Positions 1-10,100 of a stretch of 64,000 bases of DNA are shown piece by piece. A model generated the notes under the pieces. That model searched no databases and was not told the DNA's origin. It saw nothing but the letters and a program-made list of their open reading frames with translations. The stretch's first letter is position 1, and each line of letters starts with the position of its first letter. The stretch is from Paenibacillus amylolyticus (lineage in GTDB: Bacteria > Bacillota > Bacilli > Paenibacillales > Paenibacillaceae), in assembly GCF_003719335.1 (NCBI RefSeq), contig NZ_RIAS01000001.1:682001-746000 (forward strand). The letters run 5' to 3'. A program made the position numbers and the translations under genes.

Positions 1-961
1 CTCCACGATGTGGTATTGATGGATCACCTTTCTTTAACACCGTTAACCGAACTGTCCCCCTTAAGGAAGCTTCCAATGCAGTTAACGCTACTTCTCCATC
101 TCCTTGAGCAAAGTGCGGATCTCCAGTATAGAATAGACCGCCTTTAACTTGAATCGGATAATAAATAGTTGCACCGACACCTAACTCATTAATATCCATG
201 TTCCCTCCTGTTTCTATAGGTGGGATAGAACTCACTACTTCGCTGGTATTTGGTGCAACCCCCATAACACCTAGAAACGGGTTAATTGGGAAACGTACAT
301 TTTTTCCAGTTTTTGTTGGTAATAAACCATACCAATTACCGTTGATTTCTTCAATAGGAGTAAATATAGATACATTATTATATAATTCCGGTTTTGTTGC
401 GCTAGCTCCCTCTTGTGGGCCTGTATTTTCTGGAAATTCGTTAGGAAGGGCACCTTTACCATGGCGGTTAGAAATGACACCATAGGGAACTCGAGTTTGC
501 AACGAAAGGACTTCTACTTTAAGAACATCTCCTGGCACCGCTCCCTCAACCGCTACTGGCCCAGTGATAATATGAGGTCCGTCTTTTACATAATCATGCT
601 GAATCGCAGAAGAGGCAATTGCCTTCGCATCATTCAACACTCCATCGGGAGAGATACCGAATTTGCCGAAGTACTCCACTGGATTTCTCCCTTGATCCTC
701 GATCAGTCCCTCATGCGATACCGTATCAAATGTTACAGCACTTCCTGATGGTACAGTAAGAATCGGAGAGCTATCTCGATTAGGCAGTGATCCCCAGCGA
801 ATGTTCCCAATCGCAGACGTTACATAATAATCACCTTCTACCTTATCAAGGGTTGTTGGTTGCAGCGGCATACTAAAGCCCACTGAAGGTAGAGCAAATG
901 CAAACATACCTATAATCCCTACTGAAACCCCAAATTTCCTAATTGTTCGGTTAATAAACAT
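1..961 (-). CDS. Secreted acetamidase/formamidase family protein, 3' end cut by window edge
   Basis: Reading leftwards from ATG at 961 the frame stays open for 320 codons to the window edge, so the C-terminus is missing. A GAGGGGGAG ribosome binding site lies just upstream of the start. The family hydrolyses short-chain amides such as formamide or acetamide to ammonia and an acid. The family signature GDPHFAQGDGEVALTALE is present near residue 285, preceded by a stretch reading MDINELGVGATIYYP typical of FmdA/AmdA proteins. Residues 1-30 (MFINRTIRKF then a hydrophobic run ending near GFSMP) look like a Sec signal peptide, which is unusual because most members are cytoplasmic. Function is inferred from the family motif only. 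No operon partner is visible on this side. Confidence 0.8.
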   Translation of the reverse strand, partial: MFINRTIRKFGVSVGIIGMFAFALPSVGFSMPLQPTTLDKVEGDYYVTSAIGNIRWGSLPNRDSSPILTVPSGSAVTFDTVSHEGLIEDQGRNPVEYFGKFGISPDGVLNDAKAIASSAIQHDYVKDGPHIITGPVAVEGAVPGDVLKVEVLSLQTRVPYGVISNRHGKGALPNEFPENTGPQEGASATKPELYNNVSIFTPIEEINGNWYGLLPTKTGKNVRFPINPFLGVMGVAPNTSEVVSSIPPIETGGNMDINELGVGATIYYPIQVKGGLFYTGDPHFAQGDGEVALTALEASLRGTVRLTVLKKGDPSIPHRG

Positions 962-1210
962 TACGCTCCCCCTCTGTGATATGTAATATTTCCTAACACA
1001 AACAAACAATAACATATAACTACATTTTCAACAATATATTATTGTCAGTAAATATAACATTAAGTAAATGCATACCAAGAAAAACTGATAAAAACAAAAA
1101 AAAATGTAAATATACCTAACACTAAAATACATATAAAACACAAAAACATATAAAACTTAAATACATTTCGAAAACTTGATAAACACCCTTCAGAGATTTG
1201 AACAAACAAA
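962..1210. other. AT-rich intergenic region upstream of the acetamidase
   Basis: About 250 very AT-rich bases without a supported gene. It should hold the leftward promoter of the acetamidase gene, but no single promoter stands out among many AT-rich candidates. Confidence 0.4.
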
Positions 1211-1314
1211 ATCAAGTGAGTTGGAGCGACTTGATCAGTTAAGAGGGGAACGCGGTGGCGACGGCGGAAGAATAAAGACTAAGAGCCCGCGTCAAAACCG
1301 TGGGCTTCTTTGTG
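1211..1314 (+). ncRNA. RNA-like leader element, copy A, ending in a terminator-like hairpin
   Basis: The segment begins with a 7-bp hairpin (ATCAAGT at 1211 with ACTTGAT at 1229), continues with GATCAGTTAAGAGGGGAACG and a G-rich stretch, and ends in a GCCC/GGGC hairpin followed by TTCTTT at 1281-1311. A related arrangement occurs at 3421-3521, with GAGC-ACT-ATCAGTTA-GAGGG, a GTGGCG/ATGGCGG block and then a terminator-like stem in the same order. This suggests a conserved leader RNA or a repeated remnant. It is not a convincing match to the T-box or ydaO consensus as I know them. The next rightward gene starts about 420 bases downstream. Confidence 0.35.
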
Positions 1315-1732
1315 CTTCCATTGCTTCTGTATAACTTCAGATGCTAATATCCCCTACTTTTGTAACATTAAGATTTAAATTGTTTTCTCGGCATACTTCG
1401 TAAAGGTTGTTTGATAGGATAGGTTTGAAGATATTTATGTAGTCCAGCATAAAAAACTCATGGTCGCCAATTCGCTCCTCATGCAGACAGATTCGAGATA
1501 CAACTTTGACAATAGTGGAGGTTGCTGTACCGATGCAGTAATGGACACTTTGCGCCCATATTACGAACATTCATGATCAAAAATAACCAAACGATCCAGC
1601 TGACATCTTCGTTTTTTTACTGCATCCATACTGATCCTGTTTTCTTACATTCATTTACTTGTCCCACTTTCTTCTAATACTTATAATAAAATCAAAGTGA
1701 GGTTTACATATATAAAAAGAGGAGTAATAGTA

Positions 1733-3001
1733 ATGAATTTAAAACGATTCAAATGTGCTGCCGTGGCACTCACAATTCTGCTTGTTGTGCAACTTTCAGT
1801 CATTGGCGGCTCTTCCGTGTCTGCAAAGGCTACGGAGCAGCCGTTACCTGAGCCTGAATGGACTTTTAAGCTCCCAAAGGGGTACACACTCAGTAGTTCA
1901 TACAATAGTGTACAGAGCGCGAACCGTGTGTTCTTTGATGTACAGAAGAAAGTGGCTCTCTCGCCTTCAAAGTCCGTTTTCACAAATTTTCTTTATGGAG
2001 CCGTCGATCGCCAAAAAGGTACTCATTGGATTTACGACTATTCGGACATCAAAAAGGATAAACCTTTCAGTGGCTCTGAACCATATTATAGCAAGGATGG
2101 TTACAGCTACTTTTACAAAAGAAACGACAATGGAACAGAATATAGACTCACAGGAGTCGATCCGAACGGGAAGCTAAAGTGGACGAAAAAAATTAACAAT
2201 CCATTTCATTTGTTTGTGCTGGATAGCGGAAATATCTTAATTTACTATTCTATCTATTCTTCAACAAGTAAGACCTCTATCCGTTATTTTGAGGAGTACA
2301 CTAATAACGGATATCCTGTACGGAAGCTCAAGATTGATAAAGGCCTGTTAACTACAGGGGCACTTCAAGTGGTGTCCAATGGATTCATTCTTCATACTTC
2401 TGACCAAAATCACACTAGGATCTACCCTAACCTCAATGCCCTTAAAGTCCCGCTAGTTCAGTACAACACTAATAAAATCGAAGTGATGCCATTTCGTGGA
2501 GGCTCCTTTTTGGTATACCAGTTTAGTAAAAATGAAGCTACAGTAATCGCATTTACCTCCGAAGGCAAAAAGAAATGGGTGCGTTCTCTTCATCCCAAGG
2601 ATAAGATCAGCATTACCGGCAACAACTATCTAATCCAAAGTAACGGGACTGTATTCAGCCTCTACAACAAAGACAACCAGTTGTTAGGCAAGCAACAGCT
2701 TGGGAATATCGGTGACACTGACTGGCTTTCCCGCATCACATCTTCGGGCGATATCACTGTGGAGAAGCAGTATCAGTGGCAGGAGCGTCCGGCTATTATC
2801 GACGAAAATAATTTCAAAGGGGATTCAGCTCGGGAGGATTTCTACGTGCTTGACCCTGTGAATTTACAGGTTAAATACCACCTTGCCACGTTGTGGTACG
2901 ACATCGATGTTGGCCATGATTATATTTATGCGGGTAACGGCGAACTCTATCTTACAGACCGTTGGTTTCGCAATACCCTTGCAAAATATATACTTAAATA
3001 G
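1733..3001 (+). CDS. Secreted protein of unknown function, beta-propeller-like
   Basis: Predicted product is 422 residues. The ATG at 1733 was chosen over one 12 codons upstream because AGAGGAG lies at proper distance before it and the protein then begins with a clean signal peptide (MNLKRFKCAAVALTILLVVQ, cleavage near SVSAKA). The mature part is rich in aromatic, Gly and Asp residues, with repeated strand-turn patterns (DPNGKLKW, SEGKKKW, YNKDNQLLG, DPVNLQ) typical of PQQ- or WD-like propeller blades. No catalytic motif is recognised. It stands alone between two copies of an RNA-like element and ends before a strong terminator at 3186. Probably an exported binding protein; the specific role is unknown. 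Confidence 0.7.
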   Translation: MNLKRFKCAAVALTILLVVQLSVIGGSSVSAKATEQPLPEPEWTFKLPKGYTLSSSYNSVQSANRVFFDVQKKVALSPSKSVFTNFLYGAVDRQKGTHWIYDYSDIKKDKPFSGSEPYYSKDGYSYFYKRNDNGTEYRLTGVDPNGKLKWTKKINNPFHLFVLDSGNILIYYSIYSSTSKTSIRYFEEYTNNGYPVRKLKIDKGLLTTGALQVVSNGFILHTSDQNHTRIYPNLNALKVPLVQYNTNKIEVMPFRGGSFLVYQFSKNEATVIAFTSEGKKKWVRSLHPKDKISITGNNYLIQSNGTVFSLYNKDNQLLGKQQLGNIGDTDWLSRITSSGDITVEKQYQWQERPAIIDENNFKGDSAREDFYVLDPVNLQVKYHLATLWYDIDVGHDYIYAGNGELYLTDRWFRNTLAKYILK

Positions 3002-3185
3002 CACAGCAATTGGCTAATATACCAGATCGGATTCGCTTCATCAAAAGAATGGTACTATACGAAAATGCTACTTCAGTACCTGCTCGAATACAATAATGAG
3101 AGAGAATTATTGATTCTGGAATTAAAATTTATAATTTCAGGAGATTACTCCCCTTCCTAATTAATCAACTGTCGATTAACGTAAT

Positions 3186-3232
3186 TGCCAACCAAAGGCC
3201 GTACTTTTTCACGGGCTTTGGTTGGCAATTTT
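3186..3232 (+). terminator. Strong hairpin terminator after the 1733 gene
   Basis: ATTGCCAACCAAAGGCC pairs with GGGCTTTGGTTGGCAAT around a short loop, followed by TTTTA. The stem is long enough to act in both directions. Confidence 0.75.
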
Positions 3233-3239
3233 ATTTAGT

Positions 3240-3420
3240 GAAGGCACATGTCGTGGTTTCAAACCTCTTCAATTTAAATACTCGAAGGGCCGGACATGTT
3301 CCAGAGGCCTTAACTATTTTCGGAAAGATGCGCTTGGTGAAAATGGTTGTGGATCAGGCGTTGAAGCATTAGAGGAACGGTTCGTGAAGCCGGATTCTCG
3401 AATGTGAAGCTATATTCCGG
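3240..3420. other. Non-coding stretch before RNA-like copy B
   Basis: No supported gene. It contains a separated inverted repeat (ACATGTC near 3246, GACATGT near 3293) and a small hairpin around 3370-3402 (GAGGAAC with the GATTCTC side). It may be the 5' part of the structured element that follows, or degenerate sequence. Confidence 0.3.
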
Positions 3421-3525
3421 AAGCCGAGCAACTGAATCAGTTATGAGGGAATGAAATGGCGGCAGAGATGAATAACGTTTCCTCGATAAAACAAGGAGCC
3501 TGCGAAGAACGCGGGCTCTTTGGCA
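3421..3525 (+). ncRNA. RNA-like leader element, copy B, ending in a terminator-like hairpin
   Basis: The order of blocks resembles the element at 1211-1314: GCCGAGCAACTGAATCAGTT, then ATGAGGGAATG, then ATGGCGGCAG, and finally a GAGCCTGCG/CGCGGGCTC hairpin with a short T run at 3496-3521. No rightward gene with good evidence follows, since the next genes run leftwards. This copy is therefore either an orphaned regulatory RNA or a remnant. The RNA family was not recognised. Confidence 0.35.
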
Positions 3526-3646
3526 TTGCGGATATTTGAATAAATATGCTCAATTATGATTTAGGCATTCGTCAGTGATTACAATTCGCGAATTCATTCT
3601 ATAGACTTAATTCGATTCCTTCTAAGGCTTGAGGTAGGAAGGTCAG

Positions 3647-4042
3647 TCACTCTGGAAGTATGAATGAATTCTCGATGAGGTTTTTAATTTTTTTCTGCTG
3701 TTCTTCCATAACCACTACCTCTTTTGAGAGTTGATTAAAGAAAGAATAATGGCTTTTTATACCTAACATTATTAAATATAGAGCGCCTTCAGAGCGACTG
3801 TTTATATGGCCACTTGTAATTAAATCATCGATAATATTCATAACATCATCTGAAATACGCACTGGAACTATATTTTCTCCAGCCTCTTTATTGTCATAAT
3901 TTTTTTGAGCTGATAAACGTTGGACCGCCTCTTCAGTAAGTAAATTTTTTTGTATAAGATCCTCAAGAATTGAAGCATCGATTGGAACACCCATTTGCAT
4001 TGCACGTTCAAGCTTTTCTTCCGTAGCTTTTTGAATATCCAT
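3647..4042 (-). CDS. Small ribbon-helix-helix-like protein, possible transcriptional regulator
   Basis: Predicted product is 131 residues. ATG at 4042 is preferred over one 8 codons upstream because AAAGGAG lies at normal spacing before it. Residues about 65-100 (VPVRISDDVMNIIDDLITSG then NSRSEGALYLIMLGI) have the strand-helix-helix pattern of RHH/CopG DNA-binding proteins. The tail (KEVVVMEEQQKKIKNLIEN) looks coiled. It lies 47 bases downstream of the DJ-1/PfpI gene on the same strand and is probably co-transcribed with it. The regulatory role is inference from the fold pattern. Base composition is AT-rich compared with most of the window. Confidence 0.6.
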   Translation of the reverse strand: MDIQKATEEKLERAMQMGVPIDASILEDLIQKNLLTEEAVQRLSAQKNYDNKEAGENIVPVRISDDVMNIIDDLITSGHINSRSEGALYLIMLGIKSHYSFFNQLSKEVVVMEEQQKKIKNLIENSFILPE

Positions 4043-4089
4043 TTTTCCACACTCCTTTTTGTTCATATTAAAAGAACTATAAACATACG

Positions 4090-4629
4090 CTAATTATTTT
4101 CAAAATACTTAAAAAATCTAACGGTTTCATTATAATCTTCTTTGTCGGAATAAATGTTCAACATGTTCCCTAACTCAATCGCAAAATCTACATATCCATT
4201 AGCTTTTGCAGTTATTATATTTCGACTAACTTTATATGTATCGACATGGTTTGTATGGTTGTCAGTATACTCTCTTCCTTCTAAAATCCCTGCTTGTTTA
4301 ATAAGTTCCACTGCTGAACATATAGCACCAATATACTTTCGGTTAATATCTAACTTCTTGATAATTGATATTAGTTGCTTATTCCCTTCAATTGCTCCAA
4401 TATCTCCTCCTGGAATAATAAGTACTTCTACTTCGTCCCAATCTACTTCATTTATATCTTTTTGGGGTTTAACTGCAAAACCTTCGTGGGAATTGACCAT
4501 CTCGGAACTTAAACCCACTGTTATAATTTCCCCTTGCGTTTTCATTAGATAGGTTGCCAGCATGATTTCGAAATTGACAAATCCATCGTAAATTAAGACA
4601 TGAGTATTAATGTTTACACCTGCTTTCAT
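4090..4629 (-). CDS. DJ-1/PfpI family protein
   Basis: The 179-residue product has the flavodoxin-like Rossmann order of the DJ-1/PfpI/ThiJ superfamily: HVLIYDGFVNFEI at the N-terminus, VLIIPGGD near residue 70, and the nucleophile elbow IGAICSA with Cys104. The family includes glyoxalase III/deglycase enzymes, amidase-like enzymes and regulators; which applies here cannot be read from sequence. No clear ribosome binding site precedes the ATG at 4629. That start is kept because the N-terminal strand begins directly after it. The gene is AT-rich and leads a two-gene leftward unit with the RHH-like protein. Confidence 0.8.
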   Translation of the reverse strand: MKAGVNINTHVLIYDGFVNFEIMLATYLMKTQGEIITVGLSSEMVNSHEGFAVKPQKDINEVDWDEVEVLIIPGGDIGAIEGNKQLISIIKKLDINRKYIGAICSAVELIKQAGILEGREYTDNHTNHVDTYKVSRNIITAKANGYVDFAIELGNMLNIYSDKEDYNETVRFFKYFENN

Positions 4630-4710
4630 TTATTTTGAAAAATAGAAAAGAATGAAAAGAGAAATAATTCCGGAAATGTCCCTACTAAAATAAATGAAAA
4701 TGTTCTTGAT

Positions 4711-4974
4711 ATGGCTTGTTCGTCCTGTTTCAAAATACACATATCAGATATAGTGGAGAATATGAAGAAATCCATGTGTCTGAGAGGTGAACGACTATGC
4801 CGGAGTCATATCATGAAACATGTAGAGCGGCGACTGCTTCGCTTCTGGTTTTATTCCGAAGATATTCCTGAGGACTGGAGAAAGGGACACAGCGACCATT
4901 TTTTCGATCTTACGGTGACCATTGACGCCGAATCACTGATCGTGCAATATACTGCAGGGCCAAGCAGATGAAGC
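4711..4974 (+). pseudogene. Probable gene remnant
   Basis: An 86-codon frame whose second half (VERRLLRFWFYSEDIPEDW and onward) reads like real protein but matches no family I recognise. A good ribosome binding site (GAGAGGTGAACGACT) precedes an ATG at 4797 in a different frame that stops after about 24 codons. The pattern fits a frameshifted fragment of a larger gene. Evidence is weak. Confidence 0.25.
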
Positions 4975-5102
4975 AAAAGAGCCTACATTCGGAGACTAAT
5001 TCTTGTTTATACGCTACCGACAGCCTGAAGGCCATAACACAGATTTCACGTTTTGAAGCTAGGGTGTAGTAAATAACAAGGATCACGGCTCTTACCTATC
5101 CA

Positions 5103-5714
5103 CTATTTCAATTTACCTGCCCATTCACTGTTCTCCCAGATGGCAGGATTATTAATCACCTGACTCTCCCCACGCATAATGGAATCGTAACTATCCTTTC
5201 CAGATGTATACCAGTCCACAATAACTAACTTGCCTTTCAGATCTTGTACCAAGAATTCGGTAGACTCCGCATATTCACCTACATCCTTTATAATACGTGC
5301 ATTCATTTTTAGATAGTAAACATTTTGCTCTCCTTCAACAATGTCTACTTTTTCAGCATCCATCTTGACCTCTTTTACTTGGTTATAGGTTAGGTTGTTC
5401 TTCCGAAAAAGATTATATTGTGATTTAATCTTTTTTTCCGTATAACGTTGGAAATTCTGATTATCTACATATCTACTAACGTCAAATTCCAGACCGTTCC
5501 ATATGGCTTTGTAATATCCAGATAAAGCCTCTGCACAGAGTTCATAAGCCTTTTCAGTATCCAAAGTAGTTATACTTAGATTGTGGATCGTGTCCGTCCC
5601 TGTCTGAGTAGCAGAAGCCCCATGGTCCCCTTTGTTCATACTACGATCAGATTGTTCACATGCACTAGTGAGCCACATCGCTACGAACAATAAAACAAGG
5701 TAAGCATGCTTCAT
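5103..5714 (-). CDS. Putative lipoprotein of unknown function
   Basis: Product of 203 residues. ATG at 5714 is chosen because GGAGG lies 6 bases upstream and the protein then begins with a classic lipoprotein signal peptide ending in the lipobox LTSAC (Cys19). The mature part starts with a flexible Ser/Thr/Gly-rich linker, followed by a mixed alpha/beta domain containing several Tyr and charged residues. No enzyme motif is visible. Its likely place is the outer face of the cytoplasmic membrane. It diverges from the alpha/beta hydrolase gene at 5860 across a 145-base AT-rich promoter region. Confidence 0.7.
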   Translation of the reverse strand: MKHAYLVLLFVAMWLTSACEQSDRSMNKGDHGASATQTGTDTIHNLSITTLDTEKAYELCAEALSGYYKAIWNGLEFDVSRYVDNQNFQRYTEKKIKSQYNLFRKNNLTYNQVKEVKMDAEKVDIVEGEQNVYYLKMNARIIKDVGEYAESTEFLVQDLKGKLVIVDWYTSGKDSYDSIMRGESQVINNPAIWENSEWAGKLK

Positions 5715-5859
5715 AGTATTCCTCCAAGGCTCAATTTTAGATTGCACAATATTTATTAAAATTTTATATAATTAACATAATTATTTACATTTTTACCTTC
5801 GAAGGATATACTCTAATATGAATGAATATCTTAATCATTCCTACATTAGGAGGGTATGT

Positions 5860-6675
5860 ATGATGAAACGCTGGCTATCTTTATCTCTAAGTTTTTGCCT
5901 GGTTTTTCTGATGACAGCTCCACTTGCAGAAGGGAAAACGAATCAGGTTGGCTCTAGCGGGCTCTATGAAGTAAGTACAAGGGTTGCCTTGTATGCGAAT
6001 ATTCAAGGAGTGAAAACGTCTCTTCCTACCGTTGTTTTCGTTAGCGGATATGGTGACGATTCATCCGTCTGGTCTGGTATCCAATCCGAGATATCCCAAA
6101 AAACGTTAACTGTTTCTTATGATCGTGCTGGACTCGGCCTTAGTGACGATACTACCAAAGATAAAACAACAAAACAACAGGTGAAAGAGTTACATAAGCT
6201 ACTTCGAAAGGCTAATATTCCAGGTCCATATGTACTGGTAGGACACAGCATTGGCGGATTAAATGTGAGAGGATTTGCTGACCGTTATACTAATGAAGTT
6301 GCAGGAGCTGTGCTGATCGATGCTTCTCACGAAAAGCAAGAGGAAGCTGTTTTGGCAACCTTGCCACCCGAATTTATTGAAATGTATCAATCACAGTTTA
6401 CTGCGGAGGGAAATTACGCGGAAGTGACCAAGAGCTTTAAATACATTGAAAAACTGCGTTCGAAGGATGCTTTGAGAAATTTACCATTAACTGTAATCTC
6501 TGCAACAGAACACGGCATGGGTCCAGAAATGGAAATCAAATGGGCTGAAATGCAACAAGATTTAGCATCCTTGTCTAATCAGGCTACTCATGTCACTGCG
6601 CAAGGCTCAGGACACTATGTGTACCTTGAACAACCTGAGCTTGTGCAGCAAGCAATCATCTCTATGCTAGAGTAA
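5860..6675 (+). CDS. Secreted alpha/beta hydrolase
   Basis: Product of 271 residues from ATG at 5860; AGGAGG at 5849 lies 5 bases before it (the ATG at 5863 is equally possible), while the frame's first ATG at 5818 has none. Residues 1-25 form a signal peptide. The alpha/beta-hydrolase fold is shown by VVFVSGYGDDSSVW (oxyanion-hole region), SYDRAGLGLSD, the nucleophile elbow GHSIGG with Ser130, and a C-terminal His in GSGHYVYLEQPELV. This layout is common in Bacillus and Paenibacillus esterase/haloperoxidase-like proteins; the substrate is unknown. A hairpin terminator follows at 6777. Confidence 0.8.
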   Translation: MMKRWLSLSLSFCLVFLMTAPLAEGKTNQVGSSGLYEVSTRVALYANIQGVKTSLPTVVFVSGYGDDSSVWSGIQSEISQKTLTVSYDRAGLGLSDDTTKDKTTKQQVKELHKLLRKANIPGPYVLVGHSIGGLNVRGFADRYTNEVAGAVLIDASHEKQEEAVLATLPPEFIEMYQSQFTAEGNYAEVTKSFKYIEKLRSKDALRNLPLTVISATEHGMGPEMEIKWAEMQQDLASLSNQATHVTAQGSGHYVYLEQPELVQQAIISMLE

Positions 6676-6776
6676 TAACTTATGTATCGGGGTTGCTCTG
6701 TAAAATAAGTTTTTGTAAAGATAACCGTTAATTCATGTTTAATGACCTACTTCAATCTTTCCTATAGAAAATCTTG

Positions 6777-6800
6777 AAGCTCGCGATAAGCGAGCTTTTT
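6777..6800 (+). terminator. Terminator after the alpha/beta hydrolase
   Basis: AAGCTCGC pairs with GCGAGCTT around the loop GATAA and runs into a T tract. Confidence 0.75.
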
Positions 6801-7176
6801 GACTTCCCTGTAAACAACCTGCCTCGATCAGATGTGCTTGAGGAAGAAGCATATTCCACTTAGATAACAGCAGAAAGAAATATGATATTGCTATCGGACC
6901 GTAATCCTAATTCGGCATTTCATAGTTACACACCACGCTTGCCTCCTGTAGGACATATGTCTCTTTTTCTACGAAAACGATTAAAAAAACTTTATAATCC
7001 ACTCCCAATGATCGATATACAACAAATGAACATCCGCTTACCCCATGTTTTCAACCTGAAATCGATCTCAGGAATGCGGCACGGGAGAACAGAATCATAC
7101 ATATAACAGGTTGTTAGGAAAAAAAGAGAAAATTCTGTCTGGTGAACGGACAAGAGCTAACAAAGGAGAAGAAGAT
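6801..7176. other. Intergenic region upstream of the GH81 gene
   Basis: About 375 bases with no supported gene. The region must carry the GH81 promoter. I see no cre-like site here, unlike in front of the xylan genes. Confidence 0.4.
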
Positions 7177-10100
7177 ATGAAGGGACGAAGGAGTCACCAA
7201 CGAAACAAACGCAGCATCTGCGTGAACTTGCTGTTATCCATGCTATTGTTGGTTAGCAGCTTGCCGCTATGGCCAAGCAAGGCAGCGAACGCTGCAGCAG
7301 AAGGGTCATATCTCTTATCCCTGAACAGACCGGTGTATAGCTCCTCATCCCTTGGTGGGAATACAGCCGATCTTGCCGTGGATGGAAACCTAAATACCCG
7401 ATGGGAAAGTGCATGGCAGCAGGACCCTCAGTGGATCTATGTTGACCTTGGCGCATCTGCCTCCATCTCGAACATTTCGATTCAGTGGGAAAATGCTTAT
7501 GCATCCGCTTTCGACCTTGAAGTGTCGGATGACGAAGTTAACTGGGAGCAAGTATACTCCACAACGAAGGGTCAGGGCGGTTTGACGGAAGTGGAGGTTT
7601 CCGCCGATGCACGATATGTGCGTTTATTCAGTCATGAACGGGCACAGCAAGCCTACGGTGTTTCTCTGTACGCGTTCGATGTGTATGGAACGGGCGGAGC
7701 AAATCCGCCTCCAAAGCCAGTTGCCGTCAACCTTGCCCTTGGTAAATCGGTTATGGCATCGTCGGAAGAGATAGATGAACCTAGCCGCTCCGCCGAAGAC
7801 AAGGCCAAGATGGAGAAGCGCAATTATGAAGCGCGCAATGTGACGGATGGTGACCCAGGTACACGCTGGTCTTCCATTTACAAGGATCAGGAATGGATTG
7901 TTGTGGACCTTGGCAGGCCTCATGAAATCGGTGGAATTTCGCTGCTATGGGAAAATGCGTTTGGACGTGCTTATGACATTCAAGTATCCAACGACGCAAA
8001 GCAATGGACTACGTTGGTTCGAGAGTTACACAGCAACGGTGGACGAGATGACATTCCTGTGTATGCAGAAGCCAGATATGTAAAGTTCGCAGGACTTGGC
8101 CGAGGTACAACCAACGGCTATTCACTATATGCCTTTGATGTGTATGAGTATATTCAAGGTGATGAAAAACCGGTCTATACCATTCCGACCCTGCCTGAAA
8201 TGTCTTCGGTACAGGTTGGGGCTGGCAGTTACGCCATTAATGACATCACCATGCTGCAACCGAAAAACCCGAAAAATCGCACAGCCGACATTACCGCGCC
8301 GATTCCATCCAATGACTGGTGGCAGTCGATTCTCGTTTCGGATTTAGGAGATGGAAACAGTCTGGTTACACTTCCGTTCAAAAACCGATACACCAAGCAA
8401 GGGCTTCATATTTTGAATCCTGGTGCGGGATACCTCTCTGCTGACGGCAACTCGATGGATGCCGATGGTGAAGCTGACCTTATCCTGACGACAAGCAATA
8501 TGAACCCGGCCAAGGTCAATACCAAGGTAGCAGGATACGGGGATTATTCCGCAAACATCATCATGAGTGATGATGACACGGCGAAGGTCAATACAACCTT
8601 TGTCAAAGGCTCCCCTTTCCTGTACAACACGTTCGAGAACCCGGACACCATCCTGCTCCGTTCACCGAACATCACACGCCTCTTTGATGATCAAAACCGT
8701 GAGATTGTACTGCAGGATGGGGAATCCTGGACTGGGGATCACATCGGTGTAGAAGTCACCAATCAGGACAGAGCACCTTCGCCGCAAACCTTTATAAAAA
8801 ACTATGGCCTTTATGCAACAGAAGGAACCACAGTTATAAAGCTTGGCAATACACTTAAGATTAAGCTGGGATCAAGCGGAAATTATTTATCGCTGGCTAC
8901 CCTGCCGTCTGCGTCAGAATTAGCATACTATTACCAGCATGCCTATGCTTTTGTGACGGATACGAAGGTGAACTACGACTATAACGAGAGCACTTCACAA
9001 GTTACAACGACCTTCAATTCCGTTACACAAACGAAGCGTGCCAACTTTTCAGCGAACACATTAATGGCTTTGTTTCCGCACCAGTGGAAAATTGCAACAA
9101 CTCCACTCACGGAGCTCACGTATCCTTCCATTCGTGGAATGATGAAAGTGAGCGAAGGCAACAGTTTTACGACACAGGATCGTTTCTACGGCATTATTCC
9201 GCAATTTGTGGAGCCGGATGATCCGACATACTCACGCGCGCAATTAATCAGTTATCTGGACCAGCTTGATGCGGATACGTCAGGCAATGTAATGAGTGAA
9301 GATCCGTACTGGCAGGGGAAAAAGCTTCATCCGCTTGCGCTCGGTGTGCTCATTAGCGATCAGCTTGGTGATCACGAACGACGGGACCACTACCTGTCCC
9401 TGTTAAGAAGCATTTTGACCGACTGGTACACCTATTCACCGGATGAACGTCTGCACTCCTATTATTTTTATTATTCGGAGCAATGGGGAACGATTTTCCC
9501 TTATGGAAGCGGGTTCGGGGTCAATACCGGGCTGACGGATCATCATTTTACGTACGGCTATTACGTCTTTGCATCTGCGGTGTTGGCTATGTATGATCCA
9601 ACTTTTGTACAGGATTATGGCGATATGGTTGAACTGCTGATCCGGGATTATGCCAATCCTTCGCGCACAGACGATCAATTCCCATGGATGCGTAATTTTG
9701 ATCCTTATGCAGGCCATTCCTGGGCGGGCGGTTATGCCGACAATCGCAGCGGAAACAATCAGGAAGCTGCAGGCGAAGCTCTGTTCAGTTGGGTCGGGCA
9801 ATATATGTGGGGCGAGGTAACAGGGAATAAAGCCTATCGCGATACAGGCATCTGGGGCTTTGTCACCGAGGAAAAAGCGGCTGAGCAATATTGGTTCAAC
9901 TACGATGGAGACAACTGGCTAGAAGGATACAAACACGCTACTGTAGGTCATGTATACGGCAGTGCTTACCTGTATGGCACGTACTTCTCCAACGACGCAG
10001 AGCATATTTACGGCATTCACTGGCTGCCGCCGGCGGAGTGGATGACCTATTATGGCCGTGATCCGAAGAATACCGCGGCACTCTACAACGGTCTGATCAA

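Noticed and set aside
1337..1570. Leftward 77-codon frame
   Set aside because: No ribosome binding site and no recognisable family. It could be a remnant, but evidence is too thin to call a gene.
3222..3407. Rightward 61-codon frame within the non-coding stretch
   Set aside because: It starts inside a terminator hairpin and runs through structured RNA-like sequence. Composition is not protein-like.
1211..3525. T-box or ydaO (cyclic di-AMP) riboswitch as identity of the two RNA-like elements
   Set aside because: The GGGTGG-ACCGCG core of T-boxes and the block order of ydaO are not matched well enough, and no suitable gene follows. Left as unknown RNA-like elements.
6882..7106. Rightward 74-codon frame before the GH81 gene
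   Set aside because: No ribosome binding site and no family resemblance; it reads like intergenic sequence.
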